Below are positions 18,200 through 27,770 of a stretch of DNA of 52,063 bases, one piece after another. Positions within the stretch are counted from its first letter, which is position 1; each line of letters begins with the position of its first letter. The notes below the pieces were generated by a model that saw nothing but the letters and a program-made list of their open reading frames with translations, was not told the DNA's origin and searched no databases. Origin of the DNA: Wenzhouxiangellaceae bacterium (GTDB lineage: Bacteria > Pseudomonadota > Gammaproteobacteria > Xanthomonadales > Wenzhouxiangellaceae); the NCBI GenBank assembly GCA_018334995.1, contig JAGXKW010000019.1, forward strand, positions 1 to 52,063, written 5' to 3'. The translations under genes and the position numbers were made by a program.

Positions 18200-19720
18200 A
18201 TGAATGCAATGAACTGGCCAATCCTGAGTCTGATCGTGTGGCTTCCGATCGTCGCCGGCGTCGCCATTCTCTTCGTGTCCGAGGCGCGCGCCGCGCTGGG
18301 CAAGACCATTGCGCTGGCGGCCTCGCTGGTCGCACTGCTGCTGACCATCGTGGCGATTTCCGGGTTCGACACGACGACCGCGGCGATGCAGTTCCAGGAG
18401 AAGGCGGTCTGGATCGAGGCGTTTTCGATTCATTACCACCTCGGCGTCGACGGACTGTCGCTGCCGTTGATCGCGCTGACCGCGTTGATCACCGTCATCG
18501 TCGTGATCGCCGGCTGGTCGATCCGTGATCGCGTCAGCCAGTACATGGGCGCGTTCCTGATCCTTTCGGGATTGATGTCGGGCATGTTCGCCGCGCTCGA
18601 CGCGATGCTGTTCTACGTCTTCTTCGAGGCGATGCTGGTGCCGATGTTCCTGATCATCGGCATCTGGGGCGGGCCCAACCGGATCCTGGCGACCATCAAG
18701 TTCTTCCTGTTCACGTTCTTCGGTTCGGTGTTCATGCTGGTTGCGCTGATCTGGCTGTATCTGCAGGCCGGCAGCTTCGCCGTCGCGGACCTGCACCAGT
18801 TGCCGCTTTCGCTGAACGCGCAGATCTGGATCTTCCTGGCCTTCCTGATCGCGTTTGCGGTCAAGGTGCCGATGTGGCCGGTGCACACGTGGCTGCCCGA
18901 CGCCCACGTCGAGGCGCCCACCGGCGGTTCGGTGGTGCTGGCCGCGGTCATGCTCAAGATCGGCGGTTACGGCTTCGTGCGGTACTCGCTGCCGATCGCC
19001 CCGGACGGGGCGGCCGCGCTGGACTGGCTGGTCATCGGGCTTTCGCTGGTCGCGATCGTCTACATCGGTTTCGTCGCGCTGGCCCAGCGCGACATGAAGA
19101 AGCTGATCGCCTACAGTTCGATCTCGCACATGGGCTTCGCCACGCTGGGCATGTTCCTGACCTTCGCCATCGTTCAGAACACCGGCCAGATCGACGGGGC
19201 GGTGCTGGGGATCAGCGGGGCGATGGTGCAGATGATTTCGCACGGCTTCATCTCCGGGGCGATGTTCCTGGCCGTAGGCGTGCTCTATGACCGGGTTCAC
19301 AGCCGCGAAATCTCGGCCTACGGCGGGGTGGCCAACACCATGCCGTGGTTCGCGATGTTTGCCGTGCTGTTCTTCATGGCCAACTCCGGCCTGCCGGGCA
19401 CCAGCGGGTTCGTCGGCGAGTTCATGGTCATCCTGGCCGCGTTCAAGGCCGACTTCTGGTTTGCATTCTTCGCCGCGATGACGCTGATACTGGGCGCGTC
19501 CTACAGCCTGTGGCTGGTCAAGCGGGTGTTCTACGGCGAAGTCGCCAACGACAACGTCGCGTCGCTTTCCGACCTGAATGCGCGCGAGTGGACGGTGATG
19601 GTGGTGCTGGCGGTGCTGACGCTGGGCCTGGGACTGTGGCCGTACCCGCTGATCGAGATGATGGAACCTTCCGTGGCCAACCTGGTTGACCACATCACGA
19701 CTACGAAGATCAACCCGTGA
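18200..19720 (+). CDS. nuoM: NADH-quinone oxidoreductase subunit M
   Basis: 506 aa. Middle antiporter-like pump, about 14 helices. Conserved segments: FFEAMLVPMFLIIGIWGG (essential Glu), PMWPVHTWLPDAHVEAPT, AYSSISHMGFATLG and the late SGLPGTSGFVGEF. Shine-Dalgarno AAGGGG overlaps the nuoL stop region. nuoN starts 10 nt after it. Confidence 0.98.
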   Translation: MNAMNWPILSLIVWLPIVAGVAILFVSEARAALGKTIALAASLVALLLTIVAISGFDTTTAAMQFQEKAVWIEAFSIHYHLGVDGLSLPLIALTALITVIVVIAGWSIRDRVSQYMGAFLILSGLMSGMFAALDAMLFYVFFEAMLVPMFLIIGIWGGPNRILATIKFFLFTFFGSVFMLVALIWLYLQAGSFAVADLHQLPLSLNAQIWIFLAFLIAFAVKVPMWPVHTWLPDAHVEAPTGGSVVLAAVMLKIGGYGFVRYSLPIAPDGAAALDWLVIGLSLVAIVYIGFVALAQRDMKKLIAYSSISHMGFATLGMFLTFAIVQNTGQIDGAVLGISGAMVQMISHGFISGAMFLAVGVLYDRVHSREISAYGGVANTMPWFAMFAVLFFMANSGLPGTSGFVGEFMVILAAFKADFWFAFFAAMTLILGASYSLWLVKRVFYGEVANDNVASLSDLNAREWTVMVVLAVLTLGLGLWPYPLIEMMEPSVANLVDHITTTKINP

Positions 19721-19730
19721 AGAATAGCCA

Positions 19731-21167
19731 ATGATACTTTCCGACCTTCAACTGGCGTTGCCTGAGATATTCGTCGCCGCCATGGCCTGCGTGGTGCTGG
19801 TGGCCGACCTGTTCATCACCGAGCAGCGCCGGGGGCTGACGCACACGCTCGCGCTGCTGACGCTGGTGTTCGCCGCCATCATCACGCTGCGCGTCATGGT
19901 GCCGGTCGGCGACTCTGTGCTGGCGTTCAGCGAAACCTTCGTGCGCGACCGCTTCGGCGACATCATCAAGCTGTTCGCCTACCTGGTGCTGGCCGGCGTG
20001 TTCGTCTACGCAAAGCATTTCCTGCGCGTTGCCGGACTGTTCAAGGGCGAGTTCTATTCGCTCAGCCTGTTCGCCCTGCTCGGCGTGATGATCATGGTTT
20101 CCGCGGCCAACCTGGTGACCGTGTACCTGGGCCTGGAGCTGCTGGCGCTTTCGAGCTATGCCCTGGTCGCGATCGATCGCGACTCGGCCAGTGGTTCGGA
20201 AGCGGCGATGAAGTACTTCATCCTGGGCTCGCTCGCCTCGGGCATCCTGCTGTACGGCATGAGCCTGGTCTACGGTGCGACCGGCACCTTGCAGCTGGGC
20301 GAGATATCGCAGGCGCTGGCCGGCGGCATGTCGGACAATCTGATGCTTTCGTTCGGCCTGGCCTTCATGGTTGTCGGGATCGCGTTCAAGCTGGGTGCCG
20401 TTCCCTTCCACATGTGGCTGCCCGACGTCTACCAGGGCGCACCGGCAGCAGTGACGCTGTTGATCTCGTCGCTGCCCAAGCTCGGCTACCTGGCGCTGGC
20501 CATCCGGCTGCTGGCCGACGGCATGGGCAACATGCACGCGGACTGGCAGGCAATGCTGGCCGTTCTGGCCGCGCTCTCGCTGATCCTGGGCAACGTGGTC
20601 GCGATCGCGCAAAGCAACATCAAGCGCATGCTGGCCTATTCGACCATCTCGCATGTCGGTTTCATCCTGCTGGGCATCCTGGCGGCCTCGCCGGCCGGAT
20701 ATGCCTCGGCCATGTTCTACACCATCGTCTACGCGATGATGTCTGCAGGCGCTTTCGCGGTGATGATCCTGCTTTCGGGCAACGGCATCGAGGCCGAGAA
20801 CCTGGACGACTTCAAGGGTCTGGCCAAGCGCAGCCCGTGGTATGCCCTGATGATGCTGATGATCATGTTCTCGCTGGCCGGCATTCCGGTCTTCGTCGGC
20901 TTCTTCGCCAAGTGGCAGGTCATTGCCGCGGCCATCCAGGCCGGCTTCGTCGGGTTGGCGGTGCTGGCCGTCATCACCGCGGTCATCGGTGCGTTCTACT
21001 ACCTGCGCGTGGTCAAGCTGATGTATTTCGACGAGCCGGAAAGCACCGCACCGGTCACCGCGCCGATCGACTTTCGCGCAGTGCTGTCCGTCAACGGCCT
21101 GGCCATGCTAGGCCTGGGCATTTTCTCCGGGGGGCTGATCGGGGTGTGTGTTCGAGCATTCGGGTAG
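19731..21167 (+). CDS. nuoN: NADH-quinone oxidoreductase subunit N
   Basis: 478 aa. Third antiporter-like pump, proximal to NuoK. Conserved segments: VYLGLELLALSSYALVAI (Glu), GAVPFHMWLPDVYQGAP, MLAYSTISHVGFILLG and FSLAGIPVFVGFFAKW. Last gene of the operon; it converges on prmC with an 88-nt gap holding a strong hairpin repeat. Confidence 0.98.
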   Translation: MILSDLQLALPEIFVAAMACVVLVADLFITEQRRGLTHTLALLTLVFAAIITLRVMVPVGDSVLAFSETFVRDRFGDIIKLFAYLVLAGVFVYAKHFLRVAGLFKGEFYSLSLFALLGVMIMVSAANLVTVYLGLELLALSSYALVAIDRDSASGSEAAMKYFILGSLASGILLYGMSLVYGATGTLQLGEISQALAGGMSDNLMLSFGLAFMVVGIAFKLGAVPFHMWLPDVYQGAPAAVTLLISSLPKLGYLALAIRLLADGMGNMHADWQAMLAVLAALSLILGNVVAIAQSNIKRMLAYSTISHVGFILLGILAASPAGYASAMFYTIVYAMMSAGAFAVMILLSGNGIEAENLDDFKGLAKRSPWYALMMLMIMFSLAGIPVFVGFFAKWQVIAAAIQAGFVGLAVLAVITAVIGAFYYLRVVKLMYFDEPESTAPVTAPIDFRAVLSVNGLAMLGLGIFSGGLIGVCVRAFG

Positions 21168-21193
21168 AAAAGACCGACTAGGACTCCGTATCA

Positions 21194-21253
21194 GCTTGCC
21201 GTGCAGGCGATCATCCGTCGCCAGACGACGGCCGAATCGCTTGCAGGGCAAGC
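21194..21253. repeat. REP-like hairpin between convergent nuoN and prmC
   Basis: Outer arms 21194-21211 (GCTTGCCGTGCAGGCGAT) and 21236-21253 pair with 16 of 18 matches; an inner perfect 6-bp stem CCGTCG/CGACGG lies at 21215-21231. The minus strand reads GTAGGCGCTTGCCCTGCAAG at the prmC stop, in the style of REP sequences. It could act as a bidirectional 3'-end structure for both transcripts, but no T-run follows. Confidence 0.75.
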
Positions 21254-21255
21254 GC

Positions 21256-22110
21256 CTACGGGGGTGTCGATCGGATCTTGCCTCCCGTCACCCGTTCGAT
21301 GCCGGCCAGGTCGGATTTCGATTCCACGCTTTCGTATCCGTTCTTGCAGAACAATTCGCGCACCGCTTCGGCCTGGTCGTAGCCGTGTTCGATCAGCAGC
21401 CAGCCGCCGGGGGCAAGCAAGTGCCGGCTGCGCTCGATCAGGGCGCGAATCAGCGCCAGGCCGTCGGCCCCGGCGGTCAGCGCGATATCGGGTTCGAAGC
21501 GGACGTCGCCCTGTTCCAGATGGGGGTCGTCCGCGGCCACGTAGGGGGGATTGCTCACGATCAGGTCGAACGTTCGCGCGTCCAGCGGCGATAGCAGGTC
21601 GCCCTGCAGCAGGGTGACGCCTTCCAGCTTGAATCGTGCACGGTTATCGGCGGCCACCGCCAGCGCCTCGGCGCTGAGATCCGTACCGGTGCATTGCCAG
21701 CCGGGTCGTTCGGCGGCCAGCGTCAGGATGATGCAGCCCGACCCGGTGCCGACATCGGCGACCCGGGCGTTGTCCGGCAATTCCAGTGCCAGGGCCCATT
21801 CGACAAGGTGTTCGGTCTCGGGCCGCGGAATCAGTACGGCCGGACCGACCCTGAACTCGCGCCCGTAAAACTCACGCGCCCCGGAAAGGTGGGCGAAGGG
21901 AATGCCCGCAGCGCGTTTGCGCACCAGCGCGTCGATGCGCTCGACATCGGGGTCTTCGAGCCGGGCGTCGTCGTGGGCGATCAGCCAGGCGCGTGGCCGC
22001 TGCAGCGCAAGCCCGATAATCAGTTCGGCCTCGCCCCGGCTTTCCAGCGCCGCGGCGGCCTGGGCGAGCATTTGTCTTACCGTTGGCGGATCCTGGAGTT
22101 TCGCGGTCAC
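21256..22110 (-). CDS. prmC: Release factor glutamine N5-methyltransferase PrmC
   Basis: 284 aa with a GTG start at 22110. Methylates the Gln of the GGQ motif in release factors RF1 and RF2 using S-adenosylmethionine. Seen: N-terminal helical domain, LSGAREFYGREF and LIPRPETEHLVEWAL, the SAM-binding loop VADVGTGSGCIILTLA, and the catalytic NPPY in LIVSNPPYVAADD. Not next to prfA here; it stands alone, about 290 nt downstream of the efflux genes and convergent with nuoN. Confidence 0.95.
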   Translation of the reverse strand: MTAKLQDPPTVRQMLAQAAAALESRGEAELIIGLALQRPRAWLIAHDDARLEDPDVERIDALVRKRAAGIPFAHLSGAREFYGREFRVGPAVLIPRPETEHLVEWALALELPDNARVADVGTGSGCIILTLAAERPGWQCTGTDLSAEALAVAADNRARFKLEGVTLLQGDLLSPLDARTFDLIVSNPPYVAADDPHLEQGDVRFEPDIALTAGADGLALIRALIERSRHLLAPGGWLLIEHGYDQAEAVRELFCKNGYESVESKSDLAGIERVTGGKIRSTPP

Positions 22111-22215
22111 TGGAGTTGGTCGGAGATATTGGGCGGATGCAAGAATACATCGGTTTGAGCAATGCCCGGGTCGGGTCGCGGCCCGATACCGCTCTCACGA
22201 TGGCGCCAGCCTTTC

Positions 22216-22372
22216 GCAGGGGGCGTCTCCGGCGCCGACAGGCCGATTTTTCGCGGCCTGGAGACCGCGCCTGCGAGGAACGTTGCCAGATCCACTCGCG
22301 CCTTGCCGAGGAGGCGTCTCCAGACGCCGACCGGTCGTCGGACCCGATCGCGGCCTGGAGGCCGTTCCTGCA
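22216..22372. repeat. Two imperfect direct copies of a palindromic intergenic unit
   Basis: In the 289-nt gap between the RND gene and prmC, copy 1 (about 22219-22275) and copy 2 (about 22309-22372) share GGCGTCTCC, then GCCGAC, then GCGGCCTGGAG, then CCTGC. Within each, GGCGTCTCC can pair with GGAG-A/G-CCGC-like sequence. No ORF or promoter is supported in the rest of the gap. Confidence 0.55.
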
Positions 22373-22399
22373 GGTGAAAGCATCGGCCTGCGGGGGTGC

Positions 22400-25300
22400 T
22401 CAGCTGCGTGCATGGGCGCTCATGCCCGCGGGCTCGCGATGGCCCAGCACCCGCTGGACGAGCCGGGTCAGGTCGTCGCCGACCAGGTACAGCGTCGGAA
22501 TCAGCGCAAGCGTGATCAGCGTGGCGAACACGATGCCGAAGGCCAGCGAGGCGGCCATGGGCACGACCAGCTGCGCCTGCAGGCTGGTTTCGAAGAACAC
22601 GATGGGCGCCAGGCCGAGAAAGGTGGTCGCCGAGGTCAGGATGATCGGGCGGAAACGGGCCTTGGCGCCCTTCAGGGCGGCTTCGATTCGCGACTCGCCG
22701 TTCTTGCGGTGATGGTTGACGAAATCGACCAGGATCAGGCTGTCGTTGACCACGACGCCGGCCAGGGCGATGATCCCGAACATGCTCAGCAGGCTGACCG
22801 GGATGCCCAGTACCCAGTGGCCGAATACCGCGCCGATGGTGCCGAACGGAATCACCGACATGATCAGCAGTGGCTGCAGGTAGGAGCGCAGCGGAATCGC
22901 GATCAGGGCGTAAATCAGGAACATCGCGAAGATGGTGCCGGCGATCAGCTCCTGAGACAGTTCGCGGGTGTCGCGGGTCTGACCGGAAAGACGGTAGTCC
23001 ACGCCGGAATGTCCGGTGACGATTTCCGGCAGGGTCTCGTTGGTCAGTTCGCGCGTGATTTCGCCCGGCTCGGCGATGTCCTTGTCGATGCGGGCCGTGA
23101 TGCTGATCGACCGCTCGCGGTTGTAGCGGCGAATCGTCGACGGGCTCGAGCCCATCTCAAGCTCGGCGACCGCGTTGAACGGCACTTCCTGGCCGTCCGG
23201 CGTGCGAATCCGCATGTCTTCGAGATAGCCCTGTGAGGTACGCTGCTCGCGCGGATAGCGCACCATCACGCGCACGTCGTCCTGGCCGCGCTGGATGCGC
23301 TGGACTTCCTCGCCGAAGAATGCCTGGCGGATCTGGCGCGCCAGGTCCTGCTGATTGAGTCCCAGCACCTCGGCTTCGGGCTTGATCCGGATCTGCAGTT
23401 CGCGGATGCCGCCGTCGAAGCTGTTGCGCACGTCGAAGGTGCCCTGGAAATTGCGTACCGCCTTTTCCAGCTCGTCGGCCGCCGATTCCAGTTGGGCCAG
23501 GTTGCGCCCGACCAGCTGGAAGGACAGGTCGGGGCCTTCGCCGCCCGGACCGCCGGCGCCGCCGATGCGCAGGCCCCGGGCGCCGGCGATCTGGCCGACC
23601 TCCTCGCGCCAGCGGCGCTCGATTTCCTTGGTGCCCAGCCGCGGGTCGTCGGTGCGGTGCAGTTCCACCAGCATGCCGCCGGTCGTATCCGAACCCGACC
23701 ACGCGAACACGGTGCGGATCACGTCGCCGTCGAGTTCAAAGTCTTCCTGCATCTGTTCATCGACCCGCTCCAGCGACTCGCGCAGGTGATCCATGGCGTT
23801 GTGCGTGACGTAGGCCGGGGTCCCGTCGTTCATTTCGAGATCCACGCGCATGAAGTCGCCGGCGACGTCGGGAAAGAAGACCACGCGCATGAAAGGTCCG
23901 GCGATGAAGCCGATCGACAGCACCAGCACGCCGATGAAGCTTGCCAGCGTGATGTAGCGGTTGCGCAGCAGGACGCCGAGCGACGGCAGGTAAAAGCGAT
24001 CGACGAACTTGTGCAGGCCGTCGGCGAACCGCCGCTGGAAGCGAATCAGGCGATTTTCCGTGTTCGCGTCGTAAGTCCGGACCTTCATGTGCGCCAGGTG
24101 GGCCGGCAGGATCAGCTTGGATTCCACCAGCGACATCCCCAGCGCGATGACGACGACCCAGCCGATGGCGGCGAAGAACTGGCCGGAAATGCCCGATACC
24201 AGCAGGATGGGCACAAAGGCCGCGATCGTGGTCAGCACGCCGAACGTGGCCGGGATGGCGACCTTCATGGTGCCGTTGACGACGTTGTCGACCGAATGCC
24301 CTTTCGCGCGGATTTCCGTATACGCCGATTCCCCGATGACGATGGCGTCGTCGACCACGATGCCGAGTACGACCAGGAAGCCGAACAGGCTGATCATGTT
24401 GATGGTCACGCCGACCATCGGGAGCATGAACACCGTGCCGGCGAAGGCCACCAGCAGCCCGACCATGACCCAGAAGGCAAGCTTCAGACGCAGGAACAGC
24501 GTCAGGATCAGGAACACCAGCAGTGCGCCCACGGCCAGGTTCTTGGTCATCATCTCCAGGCGGTCTTTCAGGTAATAGGCGATGTCGGCCCACCAGTCGA
24601 TGCTGATGCCCTCGGGCAACACCCGCTGTCGATCCTCGACGAACTCGCGCACCGCCTCGGATGCGGCCAGCGCGTCCTGTTCACCGACGCTCAGGACCCG
24701 AATGGCCACGGCCGGCTTGCCGTTGTGCTGCGCGTAGCGTTCGCGCTCGACGAATGAATCCTTGATTTCGGCGATGTCCTTGAGCAGGATCCGCGAGCCG
24801 TCCGGATTGGTGCGAATCACGATATCGGCGAAATCGCGACCGACGTAGGCCTGGCCCATGGTGCGCAGCAGGATGTCGCCGCCGGCCGCCTCGATACGGC
24901 CGCCCGGCAGATCCAGCGATGAACCGCGCACGGCCCGGGCGACTTCGGCCAGCGTCAGGTCGTATTTGCGCAAAGTGTCTTCGCTGACTTCGATGCCGAT
25001 TTCGTAGGCCCGGTCGCCGACCAGTTCGGCCCGGGTCACCGACGACAGCTGGGTGATCTCGTCGCGCATCTGGCGCGCGACCTCCTTGAGGGTGCGTTCG
25101 GGCACGTCCCCGAACACGCTGACCCAGACCACTTCCTGGGTGAAGGTGCTGCGGTCGTAGGTCGGCCGCTCGGTCTCGGCCGGGAAGGTCGAGATCGAGT
25201 CGACCCGGATCTTGACGTTGTCGAGCACTTCGATGACGTCGTAATCGGGATCCACCTCGATTGTCACCCGGCCGGAGCCCTCGCGCGCCGTGGCGATGAT

Positions 25301-25558
25301 TTCGCGAATTCCGTCGAGATCCTGGATGGCTTCCTCGATCTTGATCAGGACACCTTCTTCCACATCGCGCGGCGTGGCGCCGCGATACGGCACGCTGACG
25401 TTGATGTAGTTGGTCTCGATGCGCGGCTGGACTTCCTTGGTGATCGTGATGGCGGTGAATACGCCGCCGATGATGAGGGCCAGCATCAGCAGGTTGGCCG
25501 CGACCGAGTTGTGCGCGAACCAGGCAATGATGTTGCCGTACCAGCCGCGGTCGGTCAT
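22400..25558 (-). CDS. RND-family efflux permease (AcrB/HAE1-like)
   Basis: 1052 aa, the usual length. Inner-membrane proton-driven exporter. Twelve membrane helices with two large periplasmic loops (about 40-335 and 550-870). The proton-relay Asp pair D403-D404 is present in GIVVDDAIVIGE on helix 4, and the N-terminal helix is followed by the loop with YINVSVPYRGATPRDVEEGV. Later repeats include GIIALAGVVVNDSLILVDFV. It overlaps the upstream membrane-fusion gene (ATGA at 25555-25558). No TolC-type gene is nearby, so it likely shares an outer-membrane channel encoded elsewhere. The substrate cannot be told; sequence style is nearer the broad RND permease group than classic AcrB. Confidence 0.93.
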   Translation of the reverse strand: MTDRGWYGNIIAWFAHNSVAANLLMLALIIGGVFTAITITKEVQPRIETNYINVSVPYRGATPRDVEEGVLIKIEEAIQDLDGIREIIATAREGSGRVTIEVDPDYDVIEVLDNVKIRVDSISTFPAETERPTYDRSTFTQEVVWVSVFGDVPERTLKEVARQMRDEITQLSSVTRAELVGDRAYEIGIEVSEDTLRKYDLTLAEVARAVRGSSLDLPGGRIEAAGGDILLRTMGQAYVGRDFADIVIRTNPDGSRILLKDIAEIKDSFVERERYAQHNGKPAVAIRVLSVGEQDALAASEAVREFVEDRQRVLPEGISIDWWADIAYYLKDRLEMMTKNLAVGALLVFLILTLFLRLKLAFWVMVGLLVAFAGTVFMLPMVGVTINMISLFGFLVVLGIVVDDAIVIGESAYTEIRAKGHSVDNVVNGTMKVAIPATFGVLTTIAAFVPILLVSGISGQFFAAIGWVVVIALGMSLVESKLILPAHLAHMKVRTYDANTENRLIRFQRRFADGLHKFVDRFYLPSLGVLLRNRYITLASFIGVLVLSIGFIAGPFMRVVFFPDVAGDFMRVDLEMNDGTPAYVTHNAMDHLRESLERVDEQMQEDFELDGDVIRTVFAWSGSDTTGGMLVELHRTDDPRLGTKEIERRWREEVGQIAGARGLRIGGAGGPGGEGPDLSFQLVGRNLAQLESAADELEKAVRNFQGTFDVRNSFDGGIRELQIRIKPEAEVLGLNQQDLARQIRQAFFGEEVQRIQRGQDDVRVMVRYPREQRTSQGYLEDMRIRTPDGQEVPFNAVAELEMGSSPSTIRRYNRERSISITARIDKDIAEPGEITRELTNETLPEIVTGHSGVDYRLSGQTRDTRELSQELIAGTIFAMFLIYALIAIPLRSYLQPLLIMSVIPFGTIGAVFGHWVLGIPVSLLSMFGIIALAGVVVNDSLILVDFVNHHRKNGESRIEAALKGAKARFRPIILTSATTFLGLAPIVFFETSLQAQLVVPMAASLAFGIVFATLITLALIPTLYLVGDDLTRLVQRVLGHREPAGMSAHARS

Positions 25559-26799
25559 GGGGCCTCTCCGGCGCCGCCCGGATCGTCGCCTGCGGCGAGT
25601 TCGCCGGAAGGCAGGATGCGCAGGCGGGGTTCTTCCGGATCGGCTTGCCGAACGTTGAGCTTGAGCCCGGGCACCGGCGCCGGAATCGCGGTGGTGATCA
25701 CGCGGTCGTCGGCGTCGAGCCGACCGCTGACGTAGACCTCGCGCGGCGTTGCGCGCACGATCTCGACCTTGCGGACTTCCAGTTCGTCGTTCTCGTCGGC
25801 CAGGTAGACCCGGTTGCCTTCGTGGAGCGCCTGGGCCGGAAGCAGAACCAGACCGCTGGCGTCGCGGCCGGGAATTTCGGCCTCGACGAACGTGCCCATC
25901 GGCAGTGCCGGCCGCTCGGTGTTCGCCTTCAGGCCGTAGGGGTCGGTGACCTCGGCGACCAGGTAGGTCAGACGGGTATTCCTGTCGACGACCCCCTCGG
26001 TGCGCACCAGCTGCGCTTTCCAGCGGGCGGGCTGGCCTGCAACGGAGCCCACCAGCGTCACCGGGCGGTCGATGGTTGTGCCGGATTCGGTCATGGGAAT
26101 GTCGAGAAACGCCAGATCGGTTTCCGAAATGGGCAGTCGAACCTCGGCCCTTTCGGTGGAAAACGCCTTGCCCAGCGTGGCGCCGGTGGTGACGTACTGG
26201 CCGAGGTTGGCATCCCGCTCGCGAATCATGCCGTCGAACGGAAGCGTGATCTTCGTGCGCTCCAGATCCCTGCGCGCACGCTCGACGGCGGCCTCTCGAG
26301 CCTGCACGGCGGCCCTGGCGCGCGCAACCTGGGGCAGGCGCAACAGCAGGTCGGTGGGTTTTCTGGTGTCGCCGTAGAGCCGGCGGAAGTCCTCGCGCGC
26401 GGCATCGGAGCGCGCCTGTTCGTCGGCCAGCGTGGCCCGGGCCGAAGCCAGTTCGGCTTCTGCGGCCAACAGCGCCGTTTCATAATCGCTGGGGTCGATG
26501 CGCGCCAGCTGCTGGCCTTCGGAGAATACGCCGCCGGCGACGTAGTCTTCCGACATCCAGTCGATCTTGCCGGAGACTTCCGAAACCAGGCTGGTCTCGA
26601 TGCGCGGCGTGACCGATCCCTGGGCCCGAATGATGAAGCTGCCGCGCTTGATTTCCGGTGCGACGACGTCGACCAGCAGCGCGGCCTGTGTCGGTTCCTC
26701 GCGCTCGGGTTCGTCACCGGATCGCGCGATCATCACCGCGGCGGTCACGGCGACGGCGAGAATGGCGACGGGCGCTACGATTTTCAGCAGTTTTGACAT
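25555..26799 (-). CDS. RND efflux membrane-fusion (periplasmic adaptor) protein
   Basis: 414 aa from the ATG at 26799. The first 25 residues form a membrane anchor or signal segment (MSKLLKIVAPVAILAVAVTA). Then a lipoyl/barrel-sandwich half (QGSVTPRIETSLVSEVSGKI, with the second half at LPFDGMIRERDANLGQYV), an alpha-hairpin of coiled-coil character between them (about 115-185, rich in ARA repeats), and beta-barrel and membrane-proximal domains. It bridges the RND pump to an outer-membrane channel. An upstream in-frame extension to 26889 is less likely since the anchor would then be internal. Confidence 0.93.
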   Translation of the reverse strand: MSKLLKIVAPVAILAVAVTAAVMIARSGDEPEREEPTQAALLVDVVAPEIKRGSFIIRAQGSVTPRIETSLVSEVSGKIDWMSEDYVAGGVFSEGQQLARIDPSDYETALLAAEAELASARATLADEQARSDAAREDFRRLYGDTRKPTDLLLRLPQVARARAAVQAREAAVERARRDLERTKITLPFDGMIRERDANLGQYVTTGATLGKAFSTERAEVRLPISETDLAFLDIPMTESGTTIDRPVTLVGSVAGQPARWKAQLVRTEGVVDRNTRLTYLVAEVTDPYGLKANTERPALPMGTFVEAEIPGRDASGLVLLPAQALHEGNRVYLADENDELEVRKVEIVRATPREVYVSGRLDADDRVITTAIPAPVPGLKLNVRQADPEEPRLRILPSGELAAGDDPGGAGEAP

Positions 26800-26807
26800 T
26801 TTTGGAA

Positions 26808-26853
26808 GCGTACGTACGCCTGGGTGAACATTGCGGCAAATAGTCGCATTTGC
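26808..26853. promoter_or_regulatory. Dyads upstream of the efflux operon
   Basis: A perfect 12-bp palindrome GCGTACGTACGC (26808-26819) begins 9 nt before the adaptor start codon. Further up, GCAAAT-N6-ATTTGC (26836-26853) is another dyad. On the minus strand a weak promoter can be read, TTGCAA with 17-nt spacing to AATGTT, overlapping the second dyad. Such symmetry is what a TetR- or MarR-type repressor would bind, but no regulator gene is adjacent. In the same gap TAGAAT at 26944-26949 could be the -10 for map. Confidence 0.4.
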
Positions 26854-26981
26854 AACGCCTTGCGGCCAGTGCCGGAAGGCATGGGCCACTAGTCATGGTT
26901 CGTCGTCGGCAGCCGCGCTGCGGTGGTACCGATGCCGATGCGCTAGAATGCGGAGCCTGTTCATGACGTTGCAGTCGAAAA

Positions 26982-27770
26982 ATGCATTCCAACCCGGAAA
27001 GTCACGGGATTCATATCAAGACCGCCGAAGAGATCGAGGCGATGCGGGTCGCCGGCCGGGAGGCCGGCAGCGTGCTGAAGATGATCGCCGAACACGTCAG
27101 GCCCGGCGTGACCACCGGCGAGCTGGACGCCATCTGCCACGCCTATATCGTCGATGAGCTCGACGCGGTGCCGGCGCCGCTGAACTACCGCGGCTTTCCC
27201 AAGTCGGTCTGCACTTCGGTCAATCACGTCGTCTGCCATGGCATTCCGGGTGACCGGGTGCTCAAGGACGGCGACATTCTCAACATCGACGTGACCGTCA
27301 TCCAGGATGGCTGGCACGGCGACACCAGCAAGATGTTCTACGTTGGCGAGCCGTCGATCAAGGCCCGGCGCGTCTGCGACGTCGCCCACCGCGCGATGGT
27401 GACCGGCATCGAGATGGTCCGCCCCGGGGTGACGCTGGGCGACATCGGGCACGCCATCCAGAAATACGCCGAGGGACAGCGCTGCTCGGTGGTGCGCGAA
27501 TACTGCGGCCACGGCATCGGGCGCGGTTTCCACGAGCCGCCGCAGGTGCTGCATTACGGCACGCCGGGCAAGGGCGTGATGCTGGAGCCCGGAATGACGT
27601 TCACCATCGAACCGATGGTCAATCTGGGCAAGCCCGCCACGCGCCTGCTGGCCGATGGCTGGACCGTACTGACCAAGGACAGGAGCCTGTCGGCACAGTG
27701 GGAGCACACCATGGCCGTCACCGATGACGGCGTGGACGTGCTGACCCGGTTGCCCGAAGATCCGCTTTGA
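26982..27770 (+). CDS. map: Type I methionine aminopeptidase
   Basis: 262 aa. Removes N-terminal Met from new proteins. All metal ligands are present: D103, D114, H177, E210, E241, plus the substrate His H86 in VCHGIPG; spacing matches E. coli MetAP with a +6 offset. Begins MHSNPESHGIHIKTAEEIEAM. Its TGA stop overlaps the TTG start of glnD. Confidence 0.98.
   Translation: MHSNPESHGIHIKTAEEIEAMRVAGREAGSVLKMIAEHVRPGVTTGELDAICHAYIVDELDAVPAPLNYRGFPKSVCTSVNHVVCHGIPGDRVLKDGDILNIDVTVIQDGWHGDTSKMFYVGEPSIKARRVCDVAHRAMVTGIEMVRPGVTLGDIGHAIQKYAEGQRCSVVREYCGHGIGRGFHEPPQVLHYGTPGKGVMLEPGMTFTIEPMVNLGKPATRLLADGWTVLTKDRSLSAQWEHTMAVTDDGVDVLTRLPEDPL

Noticed and set aside
22160-22399. Small open frames in the RND-prmC gap
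   Set aside because: No Shine-Dalgarno, no domain, and they lie in the repeated palindromic units.
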